Shown here: piece after piece, positions 9,881 to 20,389 of the stretch | Layout: each line of letters starts with the position of its first letter | Numbering within the stretch: position 1 is the first letter of the stretch | Assembly: GCA_030770425.1 (NCBI GenBank) | Contig: JASJFT010000373.1 | Coordinates: forward strand, 1 to 24,701 | Direction: 5' to 3' | DNA length: 24,701 nucleotides | Origin: Darksidea phi | Taxonomy: Eukaryota > Ascomycota > Dothideomycetes > Pleosporales > Lentitheciaceae | Notes under the pieces: generated by a model | Databases searched by the model: none | Told to the model about the DNA's origin: nothing | Seen by the model: only the letters and a program-made list of their open reading frames with translations | Made by a program: the position numbers and the translations under genes

Positions 9881-10640
9881 TAGTTACCTAATACTTTATC
9901 GACTATTATAAGGGAACGATTCCTACCTTTTATTTTAATATTATTTATTTCTATTAATAATACTTCGGTACTCTTAATTATTAGTTACTTCTATAGTATA
10001 TAATAAAAAGCCGTAGCCTTCTCTAAATCCTCCTTCTTAAGGGCTAATAATCTATTATTAGTAGTATTATTTACTATTTTAATAGTATTTATATTATTAC
10101 TAGTTACTAAGTAATTCTTCTTCTTATTAAGCCCTTTTACGTTAGTAAACGGCCTTATTAACTCTATATTAGTTACCCTATAGTACTCTATTATCTAGAA
10201 AATAAGGTACTTTTATATATTATTAAGAACGATGTAGAGCTTTTAACTATAAAGCTTCTCTTTATAAAGGTAAAATAGACTATAGTACTATTCGAACTAG
10301 CTAGTCTCCTTATTCTTCTTTTTATAATACTAACTATTATTAAGAAGTTTTCTTTATAAGAGGTATTCCTAAATTTAATAATTTATTAAGCTATAGATAA
10401 TATACTCTACCTTTTAAAACTTCTAATTACTAATTATTTATACGTCTACCTTTAGGTTTTATATTTAATTATAGGGGCTTATATATAATCTATTATTATA
10501 TTTAAAATAAAAGGTAGATTTAATTAACTTATAGAAAGTATAGTAACGATTATTCTTTTATATAAATACTAATTAAATTATAAGGATACTCTATTACTAG
10601 ATATTAAACTACTATTAGGTTAAAACTAATTCCTTTATAC
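9880..10640. other. RIP-degraded stretch, probably the 5' end of element D
   Basis: I recognise no protein and no RNA gene here. It should contain the leader and 5' LTR of element D if that element is complete, but no matching copy was found at its other end (4330-4560). One TpG survives at about 10231. The 5' boundary of element B follows. Confidence 0.4.
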
Positions 10641-10645
10641 TATTT

Positions 10646-11280
10646 ATTACGGCCCGTTCCCTAGGTAACCTGGTTATTTTACTTATTTCCTATTTCGGTT
10701 AGTAGAAATATTACGGCCCGTTCCCTAAGTAATCTAGTTATTTTACTTATTTCCTATTTCGGTTAGTAGATTAGATAATCCCGAGGATTAGCCTAATAGT
10801 TAGTTAGTTTATTTAGTACGCTAAGCCCTATTCGGGTATAAGAACCCTCTATTCTTATACCCTTATAGCGCTATCTTAGGATAGCTTTAATATACCAATT
10901 CTACTATTAGTTAATTAGAAGGCTACCTTAGCTATTATAACTCCTAGTTAATTATACTTAGTCCTAGGGTCTTATATTATCCTAAGATCTCTAACTTTCG
11001 ACTAGAAATAGCGACTAAATATTAACCCCTCTAAAATCCCTAGAGGTCTACGGTACTTAGGGTAGATAGTATATAGCGCTTCCTTAGGTAAGCCTTAAAA
11101 TCGACTACTTCGAGTCCTAATATTACTAGAGCGCCTAGTATCTCCTTTAGAGAGAAGGGACCTATAAAAGTATTATATAGAATTAGACCTATATTCTAAA
11201 CCTTATAACTAACTTATCTTTATACGATTAACTAAATTATTAAATTAGTATAATAATAAGATAGTAGACTCCTTAGACTA
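10646..11280 (+). repeat. Candidate 5' LTR and leader of element B
   Basis: This region lies upstream of the gag-like frame of element B and starts with a TATTACGG motif that could be a RIP-changed TGTTACGG LTR start. A TATAAAAG at about 11163 could be the promoter TATA box. No tRNA primer site was recognised, since TGG would now be TAG or TAA. The partner 3' LTR would lie outside the window, past element C. Its limits are therefore uncertain. Confidence 0.35.
10647..10774 (+). repeat. 64-bp tandem duplication at the 5' edge of element B
   Basis: Two adjacent 64-base units (from 10647 and 10711) both begin TTACGGCCCGTTCCCTA. Between the starts and the shared TTATTTTACTTATTTCC part they differ at four sites, all transitions: unit one reads GGTAACCTGG and unit two reads AGTAATCTAG. 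Unit one still has one TpG that RIP removed in unit two. With a T and a RIP-altered G in front, the start resembles the TGTTAC beginning of many gypsy LTRs. Confidence 0.85.
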
Positions 11281-11619
11281 AGTAGGCCCTTTAAAGCTAC
11301 CTTCCTATAAGATCTCCCTATAGAAGAAAGATAAAGGAAAGAGAAAGGCCCTAAGCTAAGTCCTAAGTAGGGTAAGAAGTATACGAGCTTAGACTAGATC
11401 TTAGAGTTAGACTAGAAGTAAGATACTTTCCTCTAAAGAGGAAATATACTAGTAAAAGCTAATTAAGGTTTATAAATTAACCCCCTTAGAAATATTTATT
11501 AATAAAGATACGTATATTAACCCCTAGACCTTTAAGACTATCTTCCCCCCTTAAGAGGAAAGTATAAGTAAAGATAGCCTTAAAGAGAAGATCGATAAGT
11601 ATATTAAGAGGGTTAAATT

Positions 11620-13480
11620 ACTTAGAGGAGAAAATAAACTCTAAATCCTCTACTTAATAAATATAGAAGGATAGAAAGAACTTCTAGACTATAATATAGT
11701 TTAGGATATACTAGCTACCTAAGAAGGGCCCGACCTAATTATTAATATTCTAATAGATAATAGTCTCTATCTTATTATAGCTAAAAGGCTAGTATATACT
11801 ATAGAAGTAGGTATAGTTAGTAGAAATACCTTTATAAATACTACGACTAATAAGTTTAACTAATTAACTAAGAAAAGAAATAACTATAAAAGGTAAGTTA
11901 AAAAACTATAAGAAGAGCTCTAATAAGCCTAAAGAATTATAAGTAGATAGTAGAGTTTAGAGGAAGATCTTAAATAGTCCTCTTCTATAACTATCTATAT
12001 AAAGGTCGAACTTATAGTTCTTCTTTAATATAACCCTAAGTCTATTCTTAAAGCTCTACTATTATAACGTAACCCTAATAGTAGATAAGATATAAAAGAG
12101 ATAAAACTCCTCCTTATAACGATATAACTAAATAGCCTAAATATCGGCCCTTAAAGGACCCTTTTTATCTATTATATTCTACTTTAAACCCTTAGGCTTT
12201 TAGAAAGATTCTAGTAGGATTTAGTCTAGTACTTAATCTTTTAGTTAAGCTTCTTATAAAAAGAGCTAACTACTAAACTAATTATATTTCTAAATCTAAT
12301 ACGAACTCCTCTACTTAATAAGAACTATTATAAGTACCTATTAGATTTAGATATACTATTCTTTACTATAAAGAAAATAGAAAATACTCTTACTTCCCGT
12401 CCTAGCGCCCTCTCTACGAGATTCCTATTAGTCTTACTAGGATTTATAACTATTACCTTAGGTAATAGAATATAGGTCCTTATTTAAGAGGAGAATATTA
12501 TAAAAAACTATTAAAGTAAATCCCTATAAACCTCTAACTCCTAGAAGACTACGTTCTATTCTAACCCTATTTTATTTAAAAATAACGAAGAGTCTAAGTT
12601 AAAAAACTAGCTCTATAATATAGAATAGAAGCTTATTATTAATAAGAACTAGTATATACGAGAAACCTCCTAGTAGATAGCTAAGATCTATCGAGTCTAT
12701 ATTATATCCCGACTAGTAAACCTAGTAAAAGACTATATTCGAATATAATTAAATTTTAGAGAAGAAGAAGTAGACTTTATATTTAATATAGATCTATTAA
12801 AATATATTAAGAAATACTATAAAGATTCTTACGCGAGGAAGAAGATAAAAGTAGAATTCTACTAACTACGTATAAACGCGTTTAATAAAGTTAATAACTT
12901 TATTAAGAATTTCGAGTATCTAATAATAGAGGTTTACCTATCTTACTACTAGTAAAATAAAGAATTCGTAGATAAGCTCTACTTCGATCTAAAAAATAAG
13001 GTAGATCTATTTAATAATAGTAATTCTACCTTTAGTAAGCTCTATAAATATATAACTTTAGTTAATAGAATATTATTTAAGAATAACTAGTACTAAAAGG
13101 CCTAGCTTATTTAAAGTAACTAATTAACTATCTTTAAAAGAAAGTAGTCGACTATAAGTAGGCCCTTTTCTAATAAGTTAGAAAAGAAGCCTATTTACTC
13201 TAAAGATACGTCTAAGCTTTATAACTACTTTTTTAAGAAGTATAAGAAGTAAAACTACTACTTTAATTATAAAAAAAAGAATAAATAATAAGGCTATCCT
13301 AACTATATTATATATAAAGTAATATAGAATACTATAAAAGTAGAAGTTAATACTACCTTTTCTAATAATTCTAAGGAAGAAGCTTATTTAGACTTCCTAT
13401 ATAAAGAGGAAAGTAGTTTAGAGTATAACTCTAATACCTCCTTTATAATATTAAAAAATAAAAGTTACTAAGAGAGGACT
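11620..13480 (+). pseudogene. Element B gag (RIP-degraded)
   Basis: Gag packages the RNA into virus-like particles. The best part is 12820-13100: an Ala-Arg-Lys-Lys-Ile-Lys-Val-Glu-Phe-Tyr stretch, then Asn-Ala-Phe-Asn-Lys-Val-Asn-Asn-Phe, and Phe-Val-Asp-Lys-Leu-Tyr-Phe-Asp-Leu, which is the retrotransposon gag core. At about 13255-13305 Tyr-x-x-Tyr and Gly-Tyr-Pro suggest a destroyed zinc knuckle, but the spacing is not exact. The part from 11620 to 12600 is coding in style but not specific. The start cannot be set because no ATG remains. Confidence 0.65.
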
Positions 13481-13599
13481 CCTCTTTAATAGTCTATATA
13501 GGAGTAATTAAACCCCTTAATTATTAATAGCTTATTAAGATACTATAGCTTATTAATTTAAAATTATTTATACTCTCTATTTAACTTATAGTAAATAGT

Positions 13600-13890
13600 C
13601 TAGCTATATAACTAAGAGAATTAGTAGATAGTAGTACTAGTACGTACCTATTAGTCTACTCTAAATATTTAAAGATAGTAAAGAAAAAGCTAAAGCCTAT
13701 CTTCTATTAACTAAAGAAACTAATTCCTCTTAATAAGTTTAATAGGAAATATGGTTATTTAGTTAATATAACTATCTAAGCTAATCTATTAATTTAGGAA
13801 AAGAATATATCTATCTAGTTTCTTTTCTATAAGCTCGGGTATTATAATATAATACTTAAAAGAAAATTCTTCAAGTAAACTTAGTCCTTA
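13600..13890 (+). pseudogene. Element B aspartic protease domain (RIP-degraded)
   Basis: Retroviral-type protease cuts the gag-pol polyprotein. At 13621 the frame reads Leu-Val-Asp-Ser-Ser-Thr-Ser, where the family has Asp-Ser-Gly-(Thr/Ser). The Asp is kept and the Gly became Ser (GGT after a T changed to AGT). Near 13840-13870 it reads Gly-Tyr-Tyr-Asn-Ile-Ile-Leu-Lys-Arg-Lys-Phe-Phe, matching the Asp-x-Ile-Leu-Gly-Arg-x-(Trp/Phe)-Phe end of the domain. A TpG at 13752-13753 and a CpA at 13872-13873 survive here. It stands before the RT, as expected. Confidence 0.75.
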
Positions 13891-14560
13891 ATTAACTATT
13901 ATAACTAGACTTTATACTAGCTAGATAATATCCTAAAGTAGATAAAATATAACTTAACTACTATAGAGAAGCCGGATCTAAAGCTAAAGTTAGAATACTA
14001 GAATAATACTTTACGTTATAATAATCTAATTAATTAGTAGATTAAAGTATAGAAGAAGGTTTACTTATTTAAAAAGAATTTAATACTTAGTTCGAAGATT
14101 TCTATTAAAGCCCTTATAATCTCTTAGAAGGAGGTCTATAAGCCTACTAAAGCCCTACTATAGGTAATAGAGGACTAATAAACTACTTTTAAGAAAATAT
14201 AAAGAAATATAAATAATAATACTAATAATAGTTTAAGGAATACTAAATCTAAGAAAAGCTAATAAAATTATTAAAAAAATAATAAAAAGAAAAAGAAAGC
14301 TATACTTATTCCTAATAACCTACTAGGGTAGGCTATTAGTAATAAATTCGACGTATATTTTCTTAAGCCTCCTAATATATAGAAGCTCGTAAATAAGAAA
14401 GAAGTTATATTAAAAGCTATTAGTCTATATAAAGTTAACTTATTAATTAGAAATAGATAGTTAAAAGACTTAGTAAAAGGCTTAGTAGAATAGGACGTAT
14501 AAGATATAATAGTAAAAAAGCTCCCTTATAAAGGTTATATAGGAGCTACCCTAGACTACT
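13890..14560 (+). pseudogene. Element B protease-RT linker
   Basis: This is a lysine-rich degraded stretch between protease and RT. One frame is open for long parts from about 13960 to 14170 and another takes over by 14300. A very A-rich segment lies at 14200-14300. The last part (14330-14560) is in the RT frame and corresponds to the variable pre-RT region of gypsy pol. No catalytic motif was seen. Confidence 0.45.
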
Positions 14561-15350
14561 TCTTTAAGGTCGACTTAGATAAGCTACCCCCTAGAAGGGA
14601 GAATATTAATTATAAAATTATTCTTAAGAATAATATAAGTAAGCTTAGTATAAGCCTACTCTATAATATATTTCTTAAATATCTAAAGTTACTAAAAACT
14701 TACTTAGAAGAGTACCTAAAAAAGGACTTTATTATAACTAGCGACGCTAACTTTATCTTATCTATTCTATTTACTAAAAAGCTAGGAGAGGGATAAAGAT
14801 TTTACGTCGACTACTAGAAAATTAATATAGTTACGAAGAAAGATATTACTACTATTTCTTTAATTAAGAAGATACTAATATAATTTTTTAAAATAAAGGT
14901 CTTTACTAAGCTAGACGTATATTAAGCCTTTTATTATATTAAATTAGACTCTAATATAAAAGATCTTATAACTTTTAAGATATAATATAGAAATTATAAA
15001 TATTATATTCTACCTTTTAGACTATATAATAGACTAGTAACTTTTTAATATTATATTAATTAAGTACTTAAGGACGAAATTAATAAGATCTATACTACTT
15101 ATATAGATAATATTTTAATCTACTTAAAAGACCTCCTTAAGTACGAGAAATATATAAATAAAATCTTAGATAAGCTTAAAAAGACTAGATTATAGATTAA
15201 TATTAAAAAGAGTAAGTTTATAGTTACTAAGGTAAAGTTCTTAAATTTTATTATTAGTACTAAAGGGATCTATATAGACCCTAATAAGATAGTAGTTATT
15301 AAAGATTAAAAGAAACCTATAATTTTAAAAGGGCTATAAGCTTATCTAGG
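14560..15350 (+). pseudogene. Element B reverse transcriptase (RIP-inactivated)
   Basis: The conserved blocks appear in order. Leu-Pro-Pro-Arg-Arg is at 14584 and Leu-Phe-Thr-Lys-Lys-Leu-Gly at 14770. Arg-Phe-Tyr-Val-Asp-Tyr is near 14800. Phe-Thr-Lys-Leu-Asp-Val, which holds the first catalytic Asp, is near 14900. Leu-Pro-Phe-x-Leu-x-Asn is near 15010 and Tyr-Ile-Asp-Asn-Ile-Leu-Ile-Tyr at 15100. In the last, the second Asp of the Tyr-x-Asp-Asp box is Asn (15109-15111), which abolishes polymerase activity. Former Gln/Trp codons are stops, for example at 14805 and 14812. Confidence 0.9.
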
Positions 15351-15479
15351 CTTCTATAACTATTATTATAAGTAGCTAAAAGACTACGGTCGTATAGTCC
15401 GCCCGTTTATCTAATTACTATAAAAGGGAAAATTCTACGCCTTTAGGCCTAAAAAGTAAGCTATATTTAAGAAAAGTAA

Positions 15480-15900
15480 GGTATTATTATATTTAGATAT
15501 TATTATAAGATATTACTCGCCCTATTATAAAATCTATATAGAAACCGACGTAAGTAATAGTATTCTAGTAGGTATCTTTACGTAGCTCTAAGATAATAGA
15601 ATCTAATAATCTATAATCTACTTTATAAAGATAATAAAGTCTATAGAAATAAACTACGAGATTTATAATAAAGAGATACTTATAGTTATAAGGGGTTTAA
15701 ATAAATAAAGGGCTTAGCTTATAGAATTATAACTAAATAAATCCTTCTAAGTTATTACTAATTACTAAATACTAAAGTATTTCTCGACTAAATGTAAACT
15801 AACCCTATAATAGACTTACTAGACTAAGAAACTTATAAACTACTACTATACTATTTATTATTACCCTAGGACCGTTAATATTATCGCGGATACTCTTTCT
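15480..15900 (+). pseudogene. Element B RNase H domain (RIP-degraded)
   Basis: The frame reads Ile-Tyr-Ile-Glu-Thr-Asp-Val-Ser-Asn-Ser at about 15535, Asn-Tyr-Glu-Ile-Tyr-Asn-Lys-Glu near 15655, then Ile-Thr-Asn-Tyr-x-x-Leu-Lys-Tyr-Phe at about 15750. It ends with Tyr-x-Pro-Arg-Thr-Val-Asn-Ile-Ile-Ala-Asp-Thr-Leu-Ser at 15860-15900. These are the gypsy RNase H landmarks. A rare TGT codon remains at 15793-15795 (Cys) in the Ser-Thr-Lys-Cys-Lys-Leu stretch, where the family usually has Arg. A CGT changed at its CpG explains it. Confidence 0.88.
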
Positions 15901-16049
15901 TAAAAATAAAAAAAGTTAAAAACTTAGAAGAAAAAAGATAAAACTATTAAAACTTATATCTTTATTCCCTTTAAATAGACCTCTACTATAATAGTTATCT
16001 TAATAGCTACTACTAATATCTAAGATTCCGAGTATAAAATCGAAGCTTA

Positions 16050-17250
16050 TTCTTATCTACTTCTTAACTACGTACTTTATAAAAATTATATATATATTAT
16101 ACTCGAACTAGAGCGAGAGTTAGCTTATTAAAGACGTAAGTACCTATTCTTAACTCTATCTAGGCTCCTCCTTTAAAAAGAGAAGTTAGTAGTATTTAAA
16201 GTAGGGTTTCTTAAGATCTATCTTATCTAGATAGTATATATTACGTAGATTACTACTTACCTAGGTATAAAAAAAACTATTAGACTCTTAAGAGACTTAT
16301 ATTACTAGGATATAATAAATAAAGATATAAAATATTATATAAGGAACTATAAGTAGTACTAATAAAGTTATAAGTCTTAAAATAAGACCTTAGGTCTCCT
16401 TAAACTACTCTTTATATTTAAGAGGATATAGAAAGATATCTTTATAAACTTTAAAAGCTTTCTAAAGGACTATAAAGAATATAATAATATATTCGTAGTA
16501 ATATATAGATTATTAAAATATACTTTCTTATTACCCTACTTTAAGACTACTACTATTAAAGACGTAGCTACTCTTTATTATATATATATATAGTAAGTCT
16601 TTAGTCCTCTATATACTATAGTCTCGAATTAAGACCTATAGTTTATATTAGGCTTTATAAAAGAATTATATAGATTTATAAAAATTAGTTAATTATTATC
16701 TATAACTTACTATCTATAGACTAATAGTAATATAAAAGTTTTTAATTAATAACTAGACTAATAATTACGCCCCTTTATAAACTTCTATTAAGATAACTAG
16801 TTTAACCTTCTATCTAATATAGACTAGGTCTAAGTAATTCTTCTATATAATATAATAGGATTTTTCCCGTTTAAGATCGAATTCGACTATAAGACTTATT
16901 ACTATTAGGACTAGTAAGAATATATCTATAAATCCTCTAAATTACTAAATAATATAACTACGTAGATAGTCTAAGAGTTTATAAAAATCTAAGCTAATAT
17001 AGTCTAATAGGTTCGCGACTACGTCTAAGCTAATATTATAGTAGCTTAGGAAGCCTAAAGCTAATAAGTTAATAAAAAATACCGCCTTCTAGATTTTAAT
17101 ATAGAAGATTAAGTCTATATTATATCTAAGGGATTTACTACCTTAAGGCTAAGTCTAAAATTAGACTAGTAAATATATAAATCTTATCTTATTATTAACT
17201 AAAGATATAGCTTCTACGTAGTCTAATTACCCCTTTATATAAAGATATAT
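16050..17250 (+). pseudogene. Element B integrase (RIP-inactivated)
   Basis: The zinc-binding part (about 16230-16380) has Tyr where the family has His and Cys, for example Thr-Thr-Tyr-Leu-Gly-Ile and Arg-Asn-Tyr-Lys-x-Tyr. In the catalytic core the three acidic positions read Asn (16447-16449), Asn (16627-16629) and Lys (16735-16737). There are 59 residues between the first two and 35 between the last two, the DD(35)E spacing. All three changes are G to A after T, the RIP signature. The core also shows Tyr-Asn-Asn-Ile-Phe-Val-Val and Asp-Arg-Leu-like segments typical of chromovirus integrase. Confidence 0.9.
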
Positions 17251-17364
17251 AATATTTTTTACGTAGATAGATTATATAAAGCTATATAAGACCTATTATC
17301 TAGTTAAGTACTTCTTAAAGAACTAGCTATAGAAGTAAATAGGTATCCTAAGTAGTTAGTAGTC

Positions 17365-17560
17365 TATATCCTTAATAGCTAGATCGTTTATAGTAAGCTC
17401 TACTATTAAATAAAATAGGTAGGCTATAACCTAGACCTAATCTATTACCTAGTAAGCGATTTTATAAATATAGTCTAAAAAGTAAAAGAGTTCTACGACG
17501 AGTATTCTAATAAGCTAGGCCTACCTAAACGACTAGTCTAGTAGCTAGAAGCTATATTAT
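17365..17560 (+). pseudogene. Element B C-terminal chromodomain-like segment
   Basis: After the integrase the frame reads Ile-Leu-Asn-Ser, then Lys-Leu-Tyr-Tyr-x-Ile-Lys-x-Val-Gly-Tyr-Asn-Leu-Asp, then Tyr-Tyr-Leu-Val-Ser-Asp-Phe-Ile. This matches a chromodomain (Lys-Trp-x-Gly-Tyr core and a Trp-Tyr-Pro-Ala-Ser end), with stops where Trp stood. It is followed by Lys-Glu-Phe-Tyr-Asp-Glu-Tyr. Chromodomains of this type read histone H3 Lys9 methylation and steer insertion. The element ends at 17625 by insertion of element C. Confidence 0.72.
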
Positions 17561-17625
17561 AAAATAAGTTCCTTAGCCCCTAGTTAGAAGATAAGATACT
17601 AGTTAAGATAGAAATCTAGAAAAAT

Positions 17626-18070
17626 CGTCGACTATTATACGTTATACGTATCTTTATACGAAATTCGGATTAGGGCCGATAGAACGTTTATCGTACCGTT
17701 AGTTTCTAATAGGTTAAGATTAAGTTAACGAATTCTATTACTAGAATAACTACTTAGAAAAAGATTTAATCTTATTCGTAAGTATTAGGTAAAGAACTAA
17801 AGATTAACTATAAAGAATTAAGATAGAAAATCTAAGAGATCCTCTACTCTCTTATATCTATCCTACTTTACCTTACTTTACTTACTCTATTCGCTAAGAT
17901 ATAGATTAACTAGATTATTATTAGTTATACTCTATTTACTTTATTCGCTAAGATATAGATTAACTAGATTATTATTATATAATATTAGATTACTAACTAA
18001 GCCCCTATCTTAGCTTCTAACCTTCTTAGAATACCTTATATCCTATAGTTCGCGTAGGATTATAATACTC
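17626..18070 (-). repeat. Element C 3' LTR (left copy)
   Basis: The first 155 bases match 24546-24701. In the 140-base part from 17641 I counted about 21 differences, all transitions, with no indel. The left end is set by the break in element B and by the aligned GTCGAC / GTTAAT. The right end is set by the polypurine tract complement that follows, giving about 445 bp. It contains a 54-bp tandem repeat. Confidence 0.85.
17887..17987. repeat. 54-bp tandem duplication inside the element C LTR
   Basis: TATTCGCTAAGATATAGATT recurs at 17889 and 17943, a 54-base shift. The match continues through TAACTAGATTATTATTA. The second unit is cut short near 17987. The partner LTR is truncated before this point, so it cannot be seen whether both LTRs carry it. 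Confidence 0.8.
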
Positions 18071-18083
18071 GCTCCCCCCTCTA
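18071..18083 (-). other. Polypurine tract of element C
   Basis: GCTCCCCCCTCTA on the + strand is a purine run on the element's coding strand, placed directly inside the 3' LTR. This is where plus-strand DNA synthesis is primed in Ty3/gypsy elements. It helps fix the inner end of the LTR. Confidence 0.65.
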
Positions 18084-18830
18084 AAGCTTTATTCTTAAAG
18101 TCGCGTTCCCTTTCTTATAACTCTATTTAGTAGTAGTCTAACTACTCTAGTAATTCTTTCTATACTACGCCGTAACCCGCGTATATATACTAGTAATTCT
18201 TTTCTTAGCCTAGTATCCTAGTTATTCTACCTCTTACCTAGGTATAAGAGTAGGTAATATCCTACTTTATAGGTATCTAAGCCCTATTCTTTATTTTTCT
18301 CTTAGGTTCTAATAATACCTAAAGGTCCTAAGACTTCTATAGCTTATCGTCTTTATCTCGTCTACTACGTCCTTCGCTTTAGTTATATAATACTACTAGC
18401 TCGATCGTATCTAAACTATTAATTCGCTAGTCGTAAATATAAGACGTTACCGTCCTTAATTCGTTATAGTAAATATCTCTCTTAGAATATTTCTTATAGT
18501 CTAGTAGTAACTAATAAGTCTCTTACTTATACTAAGGAAGAGCGCTCTTAACTCCTATCTAAATTAGAGTCTACTAAGAATAAAGAGTTAGCTATTTAAG
18601 CTCGTAAATAGTATATCTATATATAATTAGCTTAATATAATACCCGTTAATATAAGTTTCTTAATTATAAACTAGCTTTAATCTCTAAGTTAAAAAAGTT
18701 AGAACGGGCGGAAGCTACTTACTCTACTTCTTCCGGCTTATCTATATTACTATAGTAACCCTTACTATACGAGTCTATTAATTTTTCTACTTTCTTAGAT
18801 AGTTAGGAGCCTCTACCTCTAGGTACTTCT
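18084..18830 (-). other. Element C 3' non-coding region
   Basis: This region lies between the polypurine tract and the chromodomain, on the 3' side of pol. I see no conserved domain in it. Part of it may be an extended pol C-terminus: Arg/Lys-rich short frames occur near 18540-18720. No RNA gene or intact frame was seen. Confidence 0.45.
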
Positions 18831-18990
18831 AGTAATACTACTTAACTAGGTCCTAGTAGCCCTATAGATTCTTAACTAGTTTCTATATATTTTAGCTAGT
18901 AGACTATTCTACCTACTTAACTAGATATTTCTACTAACGACCGAACTTTTATAGTTCTTAGATTTCCTTAACCTTATACTTCTTATCTTT
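18830..18990 (-). pseudogene. Element C chromodomain (RIP-degraded)
   Basis: The minus strand reads Lys-Lys-Tyr-Lys-Val-Lys-Glu-Ile at the start (18985), then Gln/stop-Lys-Tyr-Leu-Val-Lys-stop, and Lys-Leu-Val-Lys-Asn-Leu-x-Gly-Tyr near the end. This follows the chromodomain pattern Tyr-x-Val-Glu-x-Ile ... Tyr-Leu-Val-Lys-Trp ... Asn-Thr-Trp-Glu-Pro, with stops in place of Trp. It supports the chromovirus assignment of C. The charged segment upstream (about 19000-19060) is the usual linker after integrase. Confidence 0.8.
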
Positions 18991-19329
18991 AAGTTCGATA
19001 TTAGTAGCTACTTTAGTATCTTCTAGTACTAGTTCTAGTAGTAATACGTAGAATACTAGATATATTCTTATATCTTTAACTAGCTTTAGTCTATAGTTAA
19101 CTAGTTCTATTTTTTCTTTAATTTTGAATAGTCTAATTTATAAATTATCTAGTTTATTATATAGTTATTTAGTTTTTAGGTTTTATTATAAAAGGAAAAC
19201 TTTATCCCCCCTCTTAAGGGTTAGTCCCTTAAGCCTTCTTTTATTTACTATTTTAGCTATTATAAGGTTTCTACGTACTATCTACGTACTAAGTTCTTTA
19301 TATAGTTCTTATATTAAATAGACCTTTTC

Positions 19330-20060
19330 TTCTATTCTAGTAGATATATTCTTAATATCCTTTAGATCTCTATAAGTTATTAGCTCGTATCTATAATTTA
19401 CGTAGTATAGTAAGTATCTAGTTATTATAAACTTCTTACTATTATACGCTAATTATACTATTAGTAGTAATTTAACCTAGTTATTTTATAACTTATTAAT
19501 ATAGAATCTTAGATACTCCTCTAGAGTCTAGTTTATTTATTCTATCTAACTATTTATCTATAGATAGAAGCTAGTCGATAGCTTTCTCTTAATTCCTAAT
19601 TTTATAAGTAGTATACTCTAAAACTTTAAAGTAAATAGTTTATCTCTATCTATAAGAATCTATTCTAGTAATCTGTAACTAATAATAAGTATCCTTTTAA
19701 CCTCGTAAGCTATATTTTCTACTATAATTACTTTATTTATTAGGATAAAGTATACTACTTTAGTTAATTAGTCTATAATTACTATAATTATATCGTATAA
19801 TCTTTCTAATCCTAGTTCTAATAATAGTAGTAACTTTACTATAAAGTTTATTATAACGTAAGTCTATAGTCGTATAGATAGTATTAGTAGTTAGAGTAAT
19901 CTATAGGACTTATATCTCTTAGATTTATTCTTAGAATATTCTAAATAGTTACCTATTACTTTCCGAACTTCCTCTCTTATATTAGTAAGTAGGTATTCTT
20001 TATTTATATACCTAATTATTTTATTAATTTTTAGATATCCTAGTATCTTACTCTTATAGA
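19330..20060 (-). pseudogene. Element C integrase (one catalytic Asp lost)
   Basis: The zinc finger reads Gly-Tyr-Leu-Lys-Ile-Asn-Lys (His now Tyr) near 20040 and Asn-Tyr-Leu-Glu-Tyr-Ser-Lys (two Cys now Tyr) near 19945. The first catalytic Asp is Asn at 19846-19848. The second Asp is kept at 19648-19650 (Ile-Asp-Arg-Asp-Lys) and the Glu is kept at 19540-19542. There are 35 residues between the last two, so DD(35)E. The frame holds across the core. The two kept residues follow an A, so they were never in TpG context. A CpA at 19674-19675 gives Arg where the family has Gly. Confidence 0.9.
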
Positions 20061-20389
20061 TTTCCCGTATTAAGTCTCCCTTAAGACTTAGTAGAATATA
20101 AGACCTTATTTCCGAGTTATTTATTAGAGTAGAGTATTCTTCCTTATCGAAGTATATATTATCTCTCTCTAGTATTCTATTAACGTCTCTAATAGTTTCT
20201 TAGGTCTTATTTCTCTATTTCCTCTTAATATCTACTACTACTATAATCTTAACTAGCCTTATATAGTTATATATAAGAGTTCTATCTAGTTTCTTTCGTA
20301 GGACTAGTTCGTATACGACGGGTTTATTAGTTTCTTAAAGGTCCGATCTTCTACTAAGAGTATCTACTACTTCGTTTAGTATTCTTAGT

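Larger units (their letters stand above)
4560..10640 (-). mobile_element. Element D: minus-strand Ty3/gypsy retrotransposon relic
   Basis: The domain order on the minus strand is RT (7510 to 7080), RNase H (6720 to 6290), integrase (6000 to 4860), which is the Ty3/gypsy order. The RT core once read Phe-Ile-Asp-Asp-(Ile/Val)-x-Val-Ala-Gly-Pro. The integrase spacing is DD(34)E. Both fit a fungal gypsy lineage distinct from elements A, B and C. The region upstream of RT (8640 to about 9880) still looks coding on the minus strand but was not identified. I could not find matching LTRs, so both ends are approximate. All recognisable catalytic positions are mutated. Confidence 0.78.
10646..17625 (+). 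mobile_element. Element B: Ty3/gypsy retrotransposon relic with chromodomain-like end, interrupted by C
   Basis: Gag, protease, RT, RNase H, integrase and a chromodomain-like end follow each other on the + strand over about 7 kb, the chromovirus order. It is the longer relative of element A. Its sequence stops abruptly at 17625, where element C's left LTR begins, while A continues at the corresponding base (1853). All protein regions carry RIP-type changes. The left limit at 10646 is inferred from the LTR-like start. Confidence 0.82.

Noticed and set aside
19124..19321. Open frame of 65 codons on the + strand starting with TTG
   Set aside because: It lies antisense to the pol 3' end of element C between integrase and chromodomain, has no ATG, no ribosome-binding logic (the DNA is fungal) and a Leu/Tyr/Ser/Ile-rich composition typical of RIPed AT-rich DNA. 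It is a chance frame made possible by one surviving TpG.
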